Source of the DNA: Candidatus Villigracilis adiacens
Lineage (GTDB): Bacteria > Chloroflexota > Anaerolineae > Anaerolineales > Villigracilaceae
Direction of reading: 5' to 3'
Length of the DNA: 64,000 bases
Assembly: GCA_016703605.1 (NCBI GenBank)
Contig: JADJBU010000012.1
Coordinates: 62,001-126,000 of the forward strand
Of this stretch, positions 1 through 9,538 are shown piece after piece (position 1 is the first letter of the stretch; the number at the start of each line of letters is the position of its first letter). A model generated the notes under the pieces. That model did not search any database, was not told the DNA's origin, and saw nothing but the letters and a program-made list of their open reading frames with translations. The translations under genes and the position numbers were made by a program.

Positions 1-34
1 GTACTTTGAGTCAATCCTAACGTATAATCGCATC

Positions 35-607
35 ATGACCGAGGAAAAAAGCAGCCGCCTGCCCTATCGTATAAAAGAGCCCTTCCTGAGCAAAACGGAA
101 GCGGCTCTTTTTCGTTCGCTCACAGACCTGATGGGCGCGCGGTATGTCGTCTGTCCAAAGGTGGCGCTAACCGACCTGTTCACGATCATCCGCCCGAACG
201 AGAACGTGCATTTCTTCAACAAGATTTTTCGCAAGCATGTGGACTTTTTGCTGTGCGACCTGAAAACCTATGCTCCATCCTTTGGCGTGGAGATCGTCAA
301 GCCGATTGCCAAGGAGGGGATGCGCGAAGCGGATAAATTCATCGACACCCTTTTTTTCGACGCCGGTATTCCGCTGGCGCATATCGCTTCGGGGGAAACC
401 TACGACCCGGCGGATATTGTCGCCCTGTTCCGGCTGGCATTGGCCAAGGCGGGGAAGTCGGCGCAAGGTATCGACTCCGTCCCGAATTGCCCGAATTGCG
501 GCAAGATGATGGTATTGCGGATGCGCCGCGACGGCGCCATGAGGGGAAAAACATATTACGGCTGCGTCGATAACCCGCATTGTCCCGGCTCGCTCGAAAT
601 CGATTAA
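35..607 (+). CDS. DUF2726-like protein with C-terminal zinc ribbon
   Basis: 190 aa. The first ~130 residues (FLSKTEAALFRSL..., then a HVDFLLCD segment) resemble DUF2726, a restriction-endonuclease-like nuclease-fold domain often found beside topoisomerase zinc fingers. The last ~45 residues form a topoisomerase-type zinc ribbon with CPNCG and, after YYGC, a second CP pair. A DNA-associated role is inferred from this pairing; no substrate is known. A TATAAT box at 23-28 lies 7 bases before the ATG, so the transcript may be leaderless, and no Shine-Dalgarno sequence is visible. The gene stands alone ahead of the glycan cluster. Confidence 0.75.
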   Translation: MTEEKSSRLPYRIKEPFLSKTEAALFRSLTDLMGARYVVCPKVALTDLFTIIRPNENVHFFNKIFRKHVDFLLCDLKTYAPSFGVEIVKPIAKEGMREADKFIDTLFFDAGIPLAHIASGETYDPADIVALFRLALAKAGKSAQGIDSVPNCPNCGKMMVLRMRRDGAMRGKTYYGCVDNPHCPGSLEID

Positions 608-729
608 GCGGCGTTAAAAAAGGGGGCGGCTGGCTCATTACAAAAAAGCAAGTTTTTTCCCTTTGCAATCTTTCTGTCAGGCTTTGTTTCTGCCGAAGTG
701 GGTAATATCAAACCGACAAGGCAGGCTTC

Positions 730-1866
730 ATGAAAATCCTCTTCCTCGGCACGCACGGACAATTCAATCTCGGCGACGAGCTTTTGCTCGAAACATTCCT
801 GGCCCAATTGGGACCCGACCATCGCTATGCGGTCAACTCCTACGACCCCGCATTTACCCGGGATATGCTGCGCCCCAAATTCGATGTGGAAACCTTCCAT
901 ACCACCGGCGAACTGCCGCGCTTTCTCAAACACCTGCTCACCAGCCGGGTCATCTTTTTCGGCGGCGGCAGCATCATCAAGGAACTGTACGCCAGCGTGG
1001 GGCGCAACCCATACTCCACCCTGTTCATGATTCTTGCCACAGTCACCTTTGCAAAACAGATCGCCCGCAAAAAGGTCGTCATGAGCAATATCGGAGTCGG
1101 TCCATTGATGACTCCCCGCGGAAAAATGCTCGCCCGCTGGATCTTGCGACAGGTGGATTTTCTTTCCGTCCGCGATGAAAAATCGCATCGCACCGCGCTC
1201 AAAATTGGTCTTTCCCCTTTGAAGGTGAACCTCGCCCCGGACGCTGTTTTTGCCAACCCGCCCGACGTTTTTGTCCCGCACCCCAAGCCATTGCCTCGCT
1301 CAGAGAAAACCCGCATTGCCCTCAACCTCAATTACGATATCGAAAGACCCGAAGCGTGGGAGCCATTTCTTGAAAGCCTGGCGGGGTCTCTCAGGCAGAT
1401 TCACGCCGAGACGCCGCTCGAGATTCACGCGCTGCCCATGCAGAGCAAATTCAAAGCCAACGACGACCTTTCGGTGCTGAGGGATTTTGCAGCCCGCGTT
1501 CCTGAGATTCCCTTCACCCTGCGCGACCCGCAGACAGCGCAGGCGGCGGCGGAGATTATTTCCGGGGTCGACCTGGTGCTTGCCGAGCGCCTGCATACCC
1601 TGGTCATTTCCTCCATTTTGGGCAAGCCATTCTACGGGTTGACCTATGATGTGAAGGTTCGGGAGTTGGTCGATTATCTGGGCATGGAGAACCACTCCCG
1701 GGATATCAACCAGCCATTTTGCGCCCAGGAGTTGACCGACGGCATTCGTTCTGTCTTTGCCGACTATGACAACATCAGCGCCCATTTGCTGGAGCGCAGC
1801 GCCAATTTGCGGATGAAACTGGGTTTGTATTTCGATGTACTCAAACAAAAGGCGCTCTCCCACTAA
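730..1866 (+). CDS. Polysaccharide pyruvyltransferase family protein (CsaB-like)
   Basis: 378 aa, cytoplasmic. The N-terminus MKILFLGTHGQFNLGDELLL is the GNxGDE-type opening of the polysaccharide pyruvyltransferase family (PF04230). It is followed by FFGGGS near residue 75, a SVRDEKS segment near 150, and the C-terminal AERLHTLVIS helix typical of the GT-B-like fold. Members transfer pyruvate from phosphoenolpyruvate to sugars of cell-surface polymers. The gene opens a co-directional glycan cluster and overlaps the next gene by about 30 bases. The acceptor sugar cannot be read from sequence. Some family members act as other transferases, so the family is firmer than the reaction. Confidence 0.82.
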   Translation: MKILFLGTHGQFNLGDELLLETFLAQLGPDHRYAVNSYDPAFTRDMLRPKFDVETFHTTGELPRFLKHLLTSRVIFFGGGSIIKELYASVGRNPYSTLFMILATVTFAKQIARKKVVMSNIGVGPLMTPRGKMLARWILRQVDFLSVRDEKSHRTALKIGLSPLKVNLAPDAVFANPPDVFVPHPKPLPRSEKTRIALNLNYDIERPEAWEPFLESLAGSLRQIHAETPLEIHALPMQSKFKANDDLSVLRDFAARVPEIPFTLRDPQTAQAAAEIISGVDLVLAERLHTLVISSILGKPFYGLTYDVKVRELVDYLGMENHSRDINQPFCAQELTDGIRSVFADYDNISAHLLERSANLRMKLGLYFDVLKQKALSH

Positions 1867-4800
1867 ACGCCTGGAGACTTTGTATACTGGAATTTCGATC
1901 CCATCCCCCGATGTAACCGTCCTCCAGCCTGTACATAAACCCTCCCCGGCGCGCCTGCCCAAACTGAGGCTGCGGGCGCTGACCTCCGTTGAAAAGACCG
2001 TCATTGCGGTGGGGGTGATTTATTTTTTGCTTTCGTTCTTCACGTTTAGAAATGTGATTGCCAGCATTCCCCTCGTTCTGAGCGGCGAGGCGGTGATTAA
2101 TGGCGATGAACTGGTTCCATTTTTCAACCCCAACAGCCAGCTGATCGACCAGGCAGCCGGGAAGTTCAACCAACTCACCAATGGATACGAATTCCGCGTG
2201 CGCTATTCCATTCTTACCACATGGATGCGCTATTACAAAGTTTTGCCGTTCGCCATTCCGCTTGTCATTCCAGGGGTGACGTATCTTTCCTATTTGTTCG
2301 TTGCGTTGCTGCTCAGGCGAATCCTTCCGCAATACAAACCCGAAGCCATTTATCAGCTGACCGCCGCGCCGGTCTTGATGATCTTTGTCATCATGGCGTA
2401 TGCCAAGATCACGCATTTTTATACGCTTATCCTTGGTTTTTCGCTGTGCCTTGTGTCCATCGCATTGATGACTTACGGTTTGATCTTCCCGCAGAAGAAC
2501 CCGTACAAGCCGATCCTTGCGGCATGTGTGATTACGCTTTTCAACCCGGCGGTGCATTATCTAATTCTGTTTGCGTTGTATATGGCGTTCGCCGTGCTGA
2601 CCCTGATCGTTATGGATGGCATTGGCTGGATCAAAGACGGTTCATGGCGCAACGCGTACCGTCCGCGTGCCTGGTGGAGCGGAGTGAAAATATTATGGAG
2701 TGATTGGCGCAGGCTGTTCGTGGAGGTGCGCTTCTGGCGGTCTGTGGGGGCGTTTGTGATGTTGGGCGTTGGCACGCTGCTGCCTTACTATCTGTTCGTC
2801 AAACTGTATGCCTTGCGTGGCGTGCCGAATCTTTCCGAAACGGTGCCGGGTGATTTTTACTTTATTCAGGACGCATCCATTTCGATCGGGCATGTGCTGG
2901 CGTTCGATATGGCAGGCATCATGGATAAGGAGTTTACCGGCGATTATCTTGCCAAAGTTCCGCGTTACTCGAACATGGTCTACAGCTTTCTGTTGTTCTT
3001 GCCATTATTCTTCAAGCGCGTGCGTGATGAGATTTTTCATACCGAAGAATTGAAAGCCTTTCGAAATGTGATGTATGTGGTCGCATTCTTTACCATGTGG
3101 GCAACGATGGGGTATTCGGGTCCGGGTTGGGTTCCGACTTTTCATAGGACAATGGCATTTATCAGCGTCACGGCGAATGGGATGCAATCTGGTATTGGCG
3201 ATCTGGTGGTGCGATTAATGGGCACGATCGTGCAGGTGTTGCGCTTCCCGCATCGCTTTGAACTGGTCACTTTTATGGTGGCAACGATCTTGATCTCCAT
3301 CGCCATGGTCTGGCTGCATGATACGTTCATGAAAAAAGGATTTGGTGAGATCGTCTGGGTGTTGACGGGAAAAAGAATCGGGGAGGCAAAAACTCAACGG
3401 AGGCAGAGGCAGGCGTCGGCTAAGAGAGAGGCGCGTCGAAACGAGGCGGGACGCTTCATCCCTGCGATGATGGTTTTACTTTTCATGATTCCCATCTTCT
3501 CAAATGAATCCTATCGCATTGTTTTTTCTTCGGGCGACTTTCATCATTTCCTTACGCCGTATCCGGTGGGACCGTTGAAGGAAGTGAAGGAGGCGCTGCT
3601 GCAATTGCCGCCCGGCAAGGTGGTGGTGCTGCCGCCGACCGAGACCGCCAAGGTGATCGTGGATATTAATGGCGTGGAGCATAAGTTCATTGATAAGTTC
3701 CATATTTATTATCTTGACCTGCCCAGCTATTACTACGGGCTGACCGGCGACTCGGACAACAAGCATGAGTTCTTTTTGATGCTGCGGGCATTGTATTACC
3801 AGCAGCCGTGGTGGATCAATATTGCGCGCGACTTGAATTTGAAATACATTGTGGTGAATAAAGAGTTGGTGGCGAACACGGTGGGTGGGCAGGAATATTT
3901 GCGCGAGGTGGAACGCATTTTGATCCCTGAGTTGGATGCGCGCGGCGGATACCTGACGAAGTTGATGGAGAACGAGAGCTATGCCTTGTACGAGTTTACC
4001 GACCTGCCGACTGCCGGGCGCGTGCCGTTGTATTTGGACGTGGATTGGAATTCGTTCATTCGTATTTTGTCATCAAATTTGGAATTGACCCGCTATTATG
4101 ACCTGCGCTACACGATGGTGGCGGGCGATTTGGAGGAGTTCGACTCGTTGGCGTTGGTGACGGATGACGAACATGAATCGGCATTGGATTTATATGAGAA
4201 AAAACACAAGGCGCAGTTCTTCCGTCCGAGCAGCGTGATCCTGCCGTTCGATCCTGAACAGATTTCAAGCTCATATTATCTCTCGCCGATGTTCCGCTTG
4301 TTTCAGTTTTTCTCGGATAGCAAATACAACCGCTTGGAGATGATCACACCGGGCTTGTGGGGTACGCTGGAAGGTGGTTTTATTGGTGTGCCGCGTGAAG
4401 CGCCCTTCCGCATTGATGTGACTTTGCCCGAGGAAGGCGAATACCGCCTGCTGTTGCGCGGGGCGATCTCGGCAGTGGATGTGGAGATGGAGTCGAAGCT
4501 GTTTGCGGAGCCGCAAAGAATCTCGCTCGCTTCAGACCCGTCGAATTTGGCTTTCTTTAACAAACGGCTTGTTTTTTCCTCCGGCCGTACGCCGTTGGAT
4601 GTGAGCCAGTACACGCGCAGGGAGTTGGGGGCGCTCATCCCTTCGGATGTGGTGGTGGTTAATTATCAATACCAATTTTTTGACCTGGGTATGGTGACGG
4701 CAGCGAAAGGCAAATACCCGATCTATTTCAACAAGTTGAATGATGCGCCCATGCTGGTGGAGGGGATTCTGGTCATCCCAGAAGATGTGTATCTGTCCTT

Positions 4801-4882
4801 GGCTCTGCCAGGGAATGTTACTGTTGTTGAGCCGGGAGAACTGTGTTGTGGTTCGGTCATCATTCAAGGCGAGGAACCATAG
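1835..4882 (+). CDS. Very large polytopic membrane protein, GT-C-like, function unknown
   Basis: 1015 aa from the first ATG, which overlaps the preceding gene by 32 bases. An in-frame TTG at 1880, just behind GGAG (1873-1876), is an alternative start. After a positively charged ~50-residue N-terminus, the first membrane helix lies near residues 54-72. Many more follow between ~135 and ~560, interrupted by basic loops. The last ~450 residues are largely soluble and include a LKYIVVNKEL segment reminiscent of the extracytoplasmic part of YfhO/GT39-like enzymes. Its place between a pyruvyltransferase and PIG-V/GT2/GT4 genes suggests lipid-linked sugar transfer or polymer assembly. I do not recognise a specific family, so this role is inferred from topology and context. 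Confidence 0.7.
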   Translation: MYSNKRRSPTKRLETLYTGISIPSPDVTVLQPVHKPSPARLPKLRLRALTSVEKTVIAVGVIYFLLSFFTFRNVIASIPLVLSGEAVINGDELVPFFNPNSQLIDQAAGKFNQLTNGYEFRVRYSILTTWMRYYKVLPFAIPLVIPGVTYLSYLFVALLLRRILPQYKPEAIYQLTAAPVLMIFVIMAYAKITHFYTLILGFSLCLVSIALMTYGLIFPQKNPYKPILAACVITLFNPAVHYLILFALYMAFAVLTLIVMDGIGWIKDGSWRNAYRPRAWWSGVKILWSDWRRLFVEVRFWRSVGAFVMLGVGTLLPYYLFVKLYALRGVPNLSETVPGDFYFIQDASISIGHVLAFDMAGIMDKEFTGDYLAKVPRYSNMVYSFLLFLPLFFKRVRDEIFHTEELKAFRNVMYVVAFFTMWATMGYSGPGWVPTFHRTMAFISVTANGMQSGIGDLVVRLMGTIVQVLRFPHRFELVTFMVATILISIAMVWLHDTFMKKGFGEIVWVLTGKRIGEAKTQRRQRQASAKREARRNEAGRFIPAMMVLLFMIPIFSNESYRIVFSSGDFHHFLTPYPVGPLKEVKEALLQLPPGKVVVLPPTETAKVIVDINGVEHKFIDKFHIYYLDLPSYYYGLTGDSDNKHEFFLMLRALYYQQPWWINIARDLNLKYIVVNKELVANTVGGQEYLREVERILIPELDARGGYLTKLMENESYALYEFTDLPTAGRVPLYLDVDWNSFIRILSSNLELTRYYDLRYTMVAGDLEEFDSLALVTDDEHESALDLYEKKHKAQFFRPSSVILPFDPEQISSSYYLSPMFRLFQFFSDSKYNRLEMITPGLWGTLEGGFIGVPREAPFRIDVTLPEEGEYRLLLRGAISAVDVEMESKLFAEPQRISLASDPSNLAFFNKRLVFSSGRTPLDVSQYTRRELGALIPSDVVVVNYQYQFFDLGMVTAAKGKYPIYFNKLNDAPMLVEGILVIPEDVYLSLALPGNVTVVEPGELCCGSVIIQGEEP

Positions 4883-5044
4883 TTTTTGTTTGTGTAAGTT
4901 GTGAGAGGTTTGGGATTGTTAGTTTTATTGAATTTGCATTTTCGTCAGTTATTTGAGAATGAGACTGAAACGCGCCTTTCAGTCCTTGAGTCATAGAATA
5001 CACATATAGAAGGAATGTAACTGCTCAGGCAATTTACATCTCGC

Positions 5045-5080
5045 CCTGTCATTTCGAGTGACGCTCATCGAAATGACAGG
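5045..5080. repeat. REP-like palindrome in a 222-bp intergenic gap
   Basis: CCTGTCATTTCGA (5045-5057) and its exact reverse complement (5068-5080) form a 13-bp stem. The 10-nt loop can pair further through TGA/TCA. It has no T-run after it, so it looks like a dispersed palindromic repeat rather than a terminator. The rest of 4883-5104 shows no gene. Confidence 0.7.
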
Positions 5081-5104
5081 CTGGGCAGTTGTGAAAGAAT
5101 CATT

Positions 5105-7588
5105 ATGCAAAGATTCATCCAGCCCATCATCGAAAAAACAAGACCCTTCATTGGCAGGCTTTATGCCATATTGGATCGGCTGCGAACGAAGATTCCCGGT
5201 CTGCCATCGAATCGCGTTTTGTTATCAACCGCTGGATTGTTGGTAGTTGCAGGGGTGTTGTTTGCCGCCCTGCAAATATTGGTAGCTCCAGACCAGCCCG
5301 TGACGACCTATACGCTTCCGTACACTCAAACATTTGATGATGTGAATCTTAAACGTTGGTTTTCGCAGTCGGTGGTGTTGACGATCCGCTGGGGGCCGTT
5401 GATGCTAACCGTCGGCGGTGAAGAGGCGGGGCAGCTGCACATTCCGCTCAAAGTGCCGGAGGACGCGCCGTATCATGCCAGCGTCTTTATTACGTTGAAA
5501 AAAGACACGCGCCAGGCGGGGCTTTCGTTTAATGCGCAGTACCCGGACCTGATCGCAAAACAACACCGCGTTTATATTGAGCGTCTTAACCCTGAAACAC
5601 TTGAGCTGGTATCAGGCTATATGGATGAGACCGGCGCGTTTGTCACCCAGGCGCGTGTTCCATTGACCGTTAACACCACTGAATTTCGGCTGGATGTGTA
5701 TGTGTACAGCAATTCGTATCTGGTGCAGATCAACGGTCAGCGCATGATCGAAAACCGTCCGCTGTTCTATCAGAATGGCATGATCGGTTTTTACGCGTTG
5801 GGGTCATCTGTCTATGATAACTACAAACTGACCGCTGCCGATAACCCCAACCCAGGCGACATGATCTACACCAGCGATTTTGAGAAGGAGCCGGGCGGCG
5901 CTGGGTGGGTTCCCATCAGCGGAGCGTGGCAGATCGCTTCGCAGCAAATGGTGCAAAGTGATTCGACTTTTACCGATGCCGCCATTGGGTACGAGAGCAG
6001 CACGTTCGAGAATTACACCTTGCGCACCACGTTCAATCATTTGGAAGGACAGGGTGCGGGCGTGTTGTTCAACATGCCGTCGCCATATGCCTTGAATGGC
6101 GCTCATCTGGTGCGCTATTCGGATGAGACAGACTCGGTCATTTGGGGCTACTACGACTCGAAGGGCATTTTTACGCGGCAGGGATTTGTAGACGTTCCGC
6201 CCGCCGAAAAAGATGCGCATACGCTGCAAGTTTTTTCCGGCGATGCCAGTTACGACATTTTTTTGGACGACGAGATGATCGCACGCGATGTGCCGCTTGA
6301 GTCAATTCAGGGCGCGGTGGGGCTGGTCACTTCGCGCTCGTCGGCGGCTTTTGTGCATGTGGAGGTTTTTCCGCTGTTTGGCGCGTCGTCGGAGCCTGTG
6401 GCGGCGGCAGAATCAACTGCCACCCCAAAGCCCGAAGCGACATCCACATCTGTGCCGCAGACCGAGGCTCCAGTAGCGACACAGACCAAGGTTGTTGAAT
6501 CCACTCCCGTTAAGATCGATGCGGTGAGCGGCGGCGATTCTCCATATTATGGTGTGTTCGACGGCAAATTATCCGATGCGGGCTGGAGGATCATCAATGG
6601 CGATTGGAAGTTTGCAAACGGCAATTTTGAGCAAACCAAAGTGGATGGCTTCGACTTTGCCGCAGTGTACACCAAAACCGCCTTTGAAAATTTCAGCATT
6701 CAAACGGGTTTCAGCCATGTGGAAGGCAGCGGCGCGGGCATTCTCTTCAACATGCCAAACACAGACCGGCTTGCGGGCGCTTCGATGGTGCGTTATTCCG
6801 ACAGGCGCGATAATGCCATTGTGTGGGGCTACTTTGACGCGAACGGCGTGTATAAAAACCAGGGCTATGCCGATGTGCCGAATGCAGGCGCAGACCGTCA
6901 CACCTTGCGGATCGTGGGCGCCGAAAAATCGTACAGCATTTATCTCGATGACCGTTTGATCGTGCAGGCCGCGCCTTATGAGTCAGGATATAGCGCGGGC
7001 TATTTTGGGCTGGTGACTTCGCGCGCGCATGTGATCTACGACGAAGTGGCGGTGGACGGGGTCGGCGCGGTATTCAAAGGCGTTTATGAAAGCATGGACG
7101 GTTTTACCGACCAGCGCATTGTGAGCGGCAAGTGGACGATTGAAAATAACAAAGCGGTTCAAACCGTTACAGATGTTTCAGACTATGTTTGGAACACCGG
7201 CGTGCAGGCTTCGGAGTACACCGTTAGCGCAAGGATCACGTTGCCCAATACCACGGATGCAGGCGGCGGCTTCATCATCCACATGAGCGAGCGCGGCACA
7301 AAAAACAATTCATATATTGTGCGTCTCAAAGATGGCGGCAAGGGCATTTGGTGGGGCAGTATCAATGATGAAGGTCAATTTAAGGGACAAGGCTCCGCGC
7401 CGATTACAGGTGAAGAGAAAACCTTTATTCTCAAATTGGTTGTGAAGCTCGATACGCTCAGTATTTATGTGAATGACGTGGAAGTTGCCAAAGAGATCGC
7501 CATCTCTTCGCAGGAAGGTTGGATCGGCTTGCTGGCGTATGGCGGCGAAGTTATTTTTGAAGATGTAAAACTTGAGGTGGAAAAATGA
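5105..7588 (+). CDS. Membrane-anchored protein with repeated jelly-roll (DUF1080/LamG-like) domains
   Basis: 827 aa. A cytoplasmic N-terminus of ~35 residues is followed by one membrane helix (~38-60); the rest is predicted extracytoplasmic. It contains about four units of ~160-180 residues. Units 2 (~255-425) and 4th-quarter unit 3 (~480-655) are clear internal duplicates sharing GAG-[VI]-LFNMP, [LM]VRYSD, VIWGY/VWGY and a YxIxLDD strand. A Ser/Thr/Pro-rich linker (~430-475) separates the two halves. The repeats look like concanavalin-like/DUF1080 beta-sandwich domains that bind or process sugars. No catalytic residues can be assigned. The stop overlaps the start of the PIG-V gene (ATGA), so the two are probably translationally coupled. 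A role in surface-glycan binding is inferred. Confidence 0.75.
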   Translation: MQRFIQPIIEKTRPFIGRLYAILDRLRTKIPGLPSNRVLLSTAGLLVVAGVLFAALQILVAPDQPVTTYTLPYTQTFDDVNLKRWFSQSVVLTIRWGPLMLTVGGEEAGQLHIPLKVPEDAPYHASVFITLKKDTRQAGLSFNAQYPDLIAKQHRVYIERLNPETLELVSGYMDETGAFVTQARVPLTVNTTEFRLDVYVYSNSYLVQINGQRMIENRPLFYQNGMIGFYALGSSVYDNYKLTAADNPNPGDMIYTSDFEKEPGGAGWVPISGAWQIASQQMVQSDSTFTDAAIGYESSTFENYTLRTTFNHLEGQGAGVLFNMPSPYALNGAHLVRYSDETDSVIWGYYDSKGIFTRQGFVDVPPAEKDAHTLQVFSGDASYDIFLDDEMIARDVPLESIQGAVGLVTSRSSAAFVHVEVFPLFGASSEPVAAAESTATPKPEATSTSVPQTEAPVATQTKVVESTPVKIDAVSGGDSPYYGVFDGKLSDAGWRIINGDWKFANGNFEQTKVDGFDFAAVYTKTAFENFSIQTGFSHVEGSGAGILFNMPNTDRLAGASMVRYSDRRDNAIVWGYFDANGVYKNQGYADVPNAGADRHTLRIVGAEKSYSIYLDDRLIVQAAPYESGYSAGYFGLVTSRAHVIYDEVAVDGVGAVFKGVYESMDGFTDQRIVSGKWTIENNKAVQTVTDVSDYVWNTGVQASEYTVSARITLPNTTDAGGGFIIHMSERGTKNNSYIVRLKDGGKGIWWGSINDEGQFKGQGSAPITGEEKTFILKLVVKLDTLSIYVNDVEVAKEIAISSQEGWIGLLAYGGEVIFEDVKLEVEK

Positions 7589-8751
7589 AGCGCCTGCCCG
7601 ATTGGCTCACCGTTCCACTGCTGGCGTTTATTCTTAGCCGTTTGCTGATCTTCGGCGCGGGCATTCTGGGCGATACCATGTTGCCCACCGAAGAAGGTCA
7701 CTGGGTTGCAGATGAAAGCAGTCCCTTCCTTTCGATGTGGGCAAAATGGGACAGCCAATATTATGTAGACATCGCCACCAACGGCTACTGGTTCCGACCG
7801 GGGCAGCAAAGCAATGTGGCGTTCTTCCCGCTGTACCCCATGACCATGCAGGCGCTGGCAAAATTATTTGGCGGCAATTTGATCCTGACTGGATTCATCG
7901 TCAGCAATCTGGCGTTTTTTGGCGCGTTGATCTTTTTCTACCTCCTGACCGAACTCGAACTCGGCTCCGACTCAGCCAAGCGGGCTATCTACTACCTGGC
8001 ATTTTTCCCCACCTCGTTCTTTTTCTCTTCGGTCTACACCGAGAGCATGTTCGTGCTTCTTTCCATCGCCACCATGTATTTTGCCCGCAAACACCAATGG
8101 GTATGGGCGGCTGTGTTCGGCATTCTTACGGCTGCCACCCGCAACCTCGGCATTTTGATGTGGGCGCTCTGCATTTGGGAATGGCTTCGTTCGCAGGGTT
8201 GGGCATTTCTCGCCATGCATAAAAAAGAAACCTGGCTCACTCTGTGGGGCGGCTTCAAAAAGAACTGGTTCGACCTGGTCATCATCTCGCTCATTCCGCT
8301 GGGAATGCTGGTCTTTATCTATTTTCTCAAGGTCAATTTTGACCGTCCGCTGGCGTTCATTGAAGTGCAGGCGGCTTGGGGGCGCGAGAATATCGGTCCC
8401 ATTGCCGTATTGCAAAAGAGCATTGCTGGGTTGCTGGAAGGCGAAGTGAACAAAGGCTGGCTGACGCGCTTTTGGAATGTCTCGTTCTATCTTTTCTTTC
8501 TGGCATTGGTTCCCTTCATTTGGTACAGGCTGGGCGAAGGGTACGCCATTTTTGTGCTGATCATGTTATTCGTGCCGTCTGCCAGCGCCATTGGCAGCAT
8601 CATCCGCTATTTGCTGACGCAGTTCCCTGCCTTCATGATGATGGCATGGTGGGGACGTGATGACCGCGTGGACAGGGTGTTCAACTTTACGTTTGCCACC
8701 CTGCAGGGCGTATTTGTAGTTATTTTTGTCAATTGGATTTTTGTTGCATAA
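7585..8751 (+). CDS. PIG-V-type mannosyltransferase family membrane protein (GT-C)
   Basis: 388 aa, with a hydrophobic pattern compatible with about nine to ten membrane helices. The first loop has the WAKWDSQYYVDIA segment matching the R-W-D-x-x-x-Y-x-x-I-A signature of PIG-V-like GT-C mannosyltransferases, followed by VAFFPLYP. Family members use a polyprenyl-phosphate sugar on the outer face of the membrane. The GT2 enzyme encoded next could supply that donor. The start overlaps the previous stop by four bases. Acceptor and sugar identity are unknown. Confidence 0.82.
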   Translation: MKRLPDWLTVPLLAFILSRLLIFGAGILGDTMLPTEEGHWVADESSPFLSMWAKWDSQYYVDIATNGYWFRPGQQSNVAFFPLYPMTMQALAKLFGGNLILTGFIVSNLAFFGALIFFYLLTELELGSDSAKRAIYYLAFFPTSFFFSSVYTESMFVLLSIATMYFARKHQWVWAAVFGILTAATRNLGILMWALCIWEWLRSQGWAFLAMHKKETWLTLWGGFKKNWFDLVIISLIPLGMLVFIYFLKVNFDRPLAFIEVQAAWGRENIGPIAVLQKSIAGLLEGEVNKGWLTRFWNVSFYLFFLALVPFIWYRLGEGYAIFVLIMLFVPSASAIGSIIRYLLTQFPAFMMMAWWGRDDRVDRVFNFTFATLQGVFVVIFVNWIFVA

Positions 8752-8763
8752 AAAGGAGTTTGT

Positions 8764-9528
8764 ATGCCCTACGAAAATTATGCCAAATGGAAAACCGAAG
8801 CCGTCACCGAAGAGCCGAAGCTCTCCATCGTCATCCCTGCCTACAACGAGCGCGAGCGGATCGTTGCCACGATCGGGGCGATTGCCTCGCACGTATCTGA
8901 TCTGGGTTTTGCGTGGGAGTTGCTGATCGCCGATGACGGCTCAAAGGATGATACCGTGGCGTTGTGCGAAGACCTGCATCTGGTCAATATGCGGGTGCTG
9001 AAAGCGCCGAAGAACGGCGGCAAGGGCAGCGCTGTGCAGCGCGGAATGTTGACAGCGCGCGGCAGGTATGTCCTCTTTGCAGATGCGGATAATTCCACGC
9101 CGATCGAAGAGGTGAGCAAACTGCTGAACAAACTGGAAAAAGACGGTTTCGATGTGGCGGTTGGCTCTAGGGCGGCAGAAGGCGCGGAAGAGGGCAAGAA
9201 GTCGCTTCTGCGGAAAATCCTCAGCGGCGGATTGCGTTGGATGGTGAAATACATTTTCTTCATTCCAGTTAAAGATACGCAATGCGGATTCAAAATGTAC
9301 ACCCACGAAGCCGCGCAAAAACTGCACACCAAACAGACCATTATGGGCTTTTCATTCGATCTGGAGATTTTGTACCTCGCCTCGAAGTGTGGCTACAAGA
9401 TCGCCGAAGTGCCCGTCTCGTGGATCGACGCGCCCGGCTCCAAAGTGGACACGCGCAAGGAAGTGCAGCGTTTTTTGCGCGATTTAATGACGGTTAAGAT
9501 GAACGATCTAAAAGGCGTGTATCGGTAG
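8764..9528 (+). CDS. GT2 glycosyltransferase, polyprenyl-phosphate sugar synthase type
   Basis: 254 aa. LSIVIPAYNERERI opens a GT-A fold (~residue 20). LIADDGSKDDT and FADADNSTPIEE carry the acidic nucleotide-sugar/metal ligands. KDTQCGFKMYTHEAAQKL is the signature region of dolichyl-phosphate mannose/glucose synthases (DPM1/ALG5 relatives). It lacks the C-terminal membrane helices seen in some relatives. It likely makes polyprenyl-phosphate mannose or glucose for the adjacent PIG-V-like enzyme; this coupling is inferred from the 12-base gap and shared direction. The start follows AAGGAG. Confidence 0.88.
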   Translation: MPYENYAKWKTEAVTEEPKLSIVIPAYNERERIVATIGAIASHVSDLGFAWELLIADDGSKDDTVALCEDLHLVNMRVLKAPKNGGKGSAVQRGMLTARGRYVLFADADNSTPIEEVSKLLNKLEKDGFDVAVGSRAAEGAEEGKKSLLRKILSGGLRWMVKYIFFIPVKDTQCGFKMYTHEAAQKLHTKQTIMGFSFDLEILYLASKCGYKIAEVPVSWIDAPGSKVDTRKEVQRFLRDLMTVKMNDLKGVYR

Positions 9529-9538
9529 GAGGATACTC

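Noticed and set aside
5058..5246. Short + frame overlapping the intergenic hairpin and the start of the 827-aa protein
   Set aside because: Its first codons are in the palindrome and it then runs out of frame through the real gene; no ribosome-binding site.
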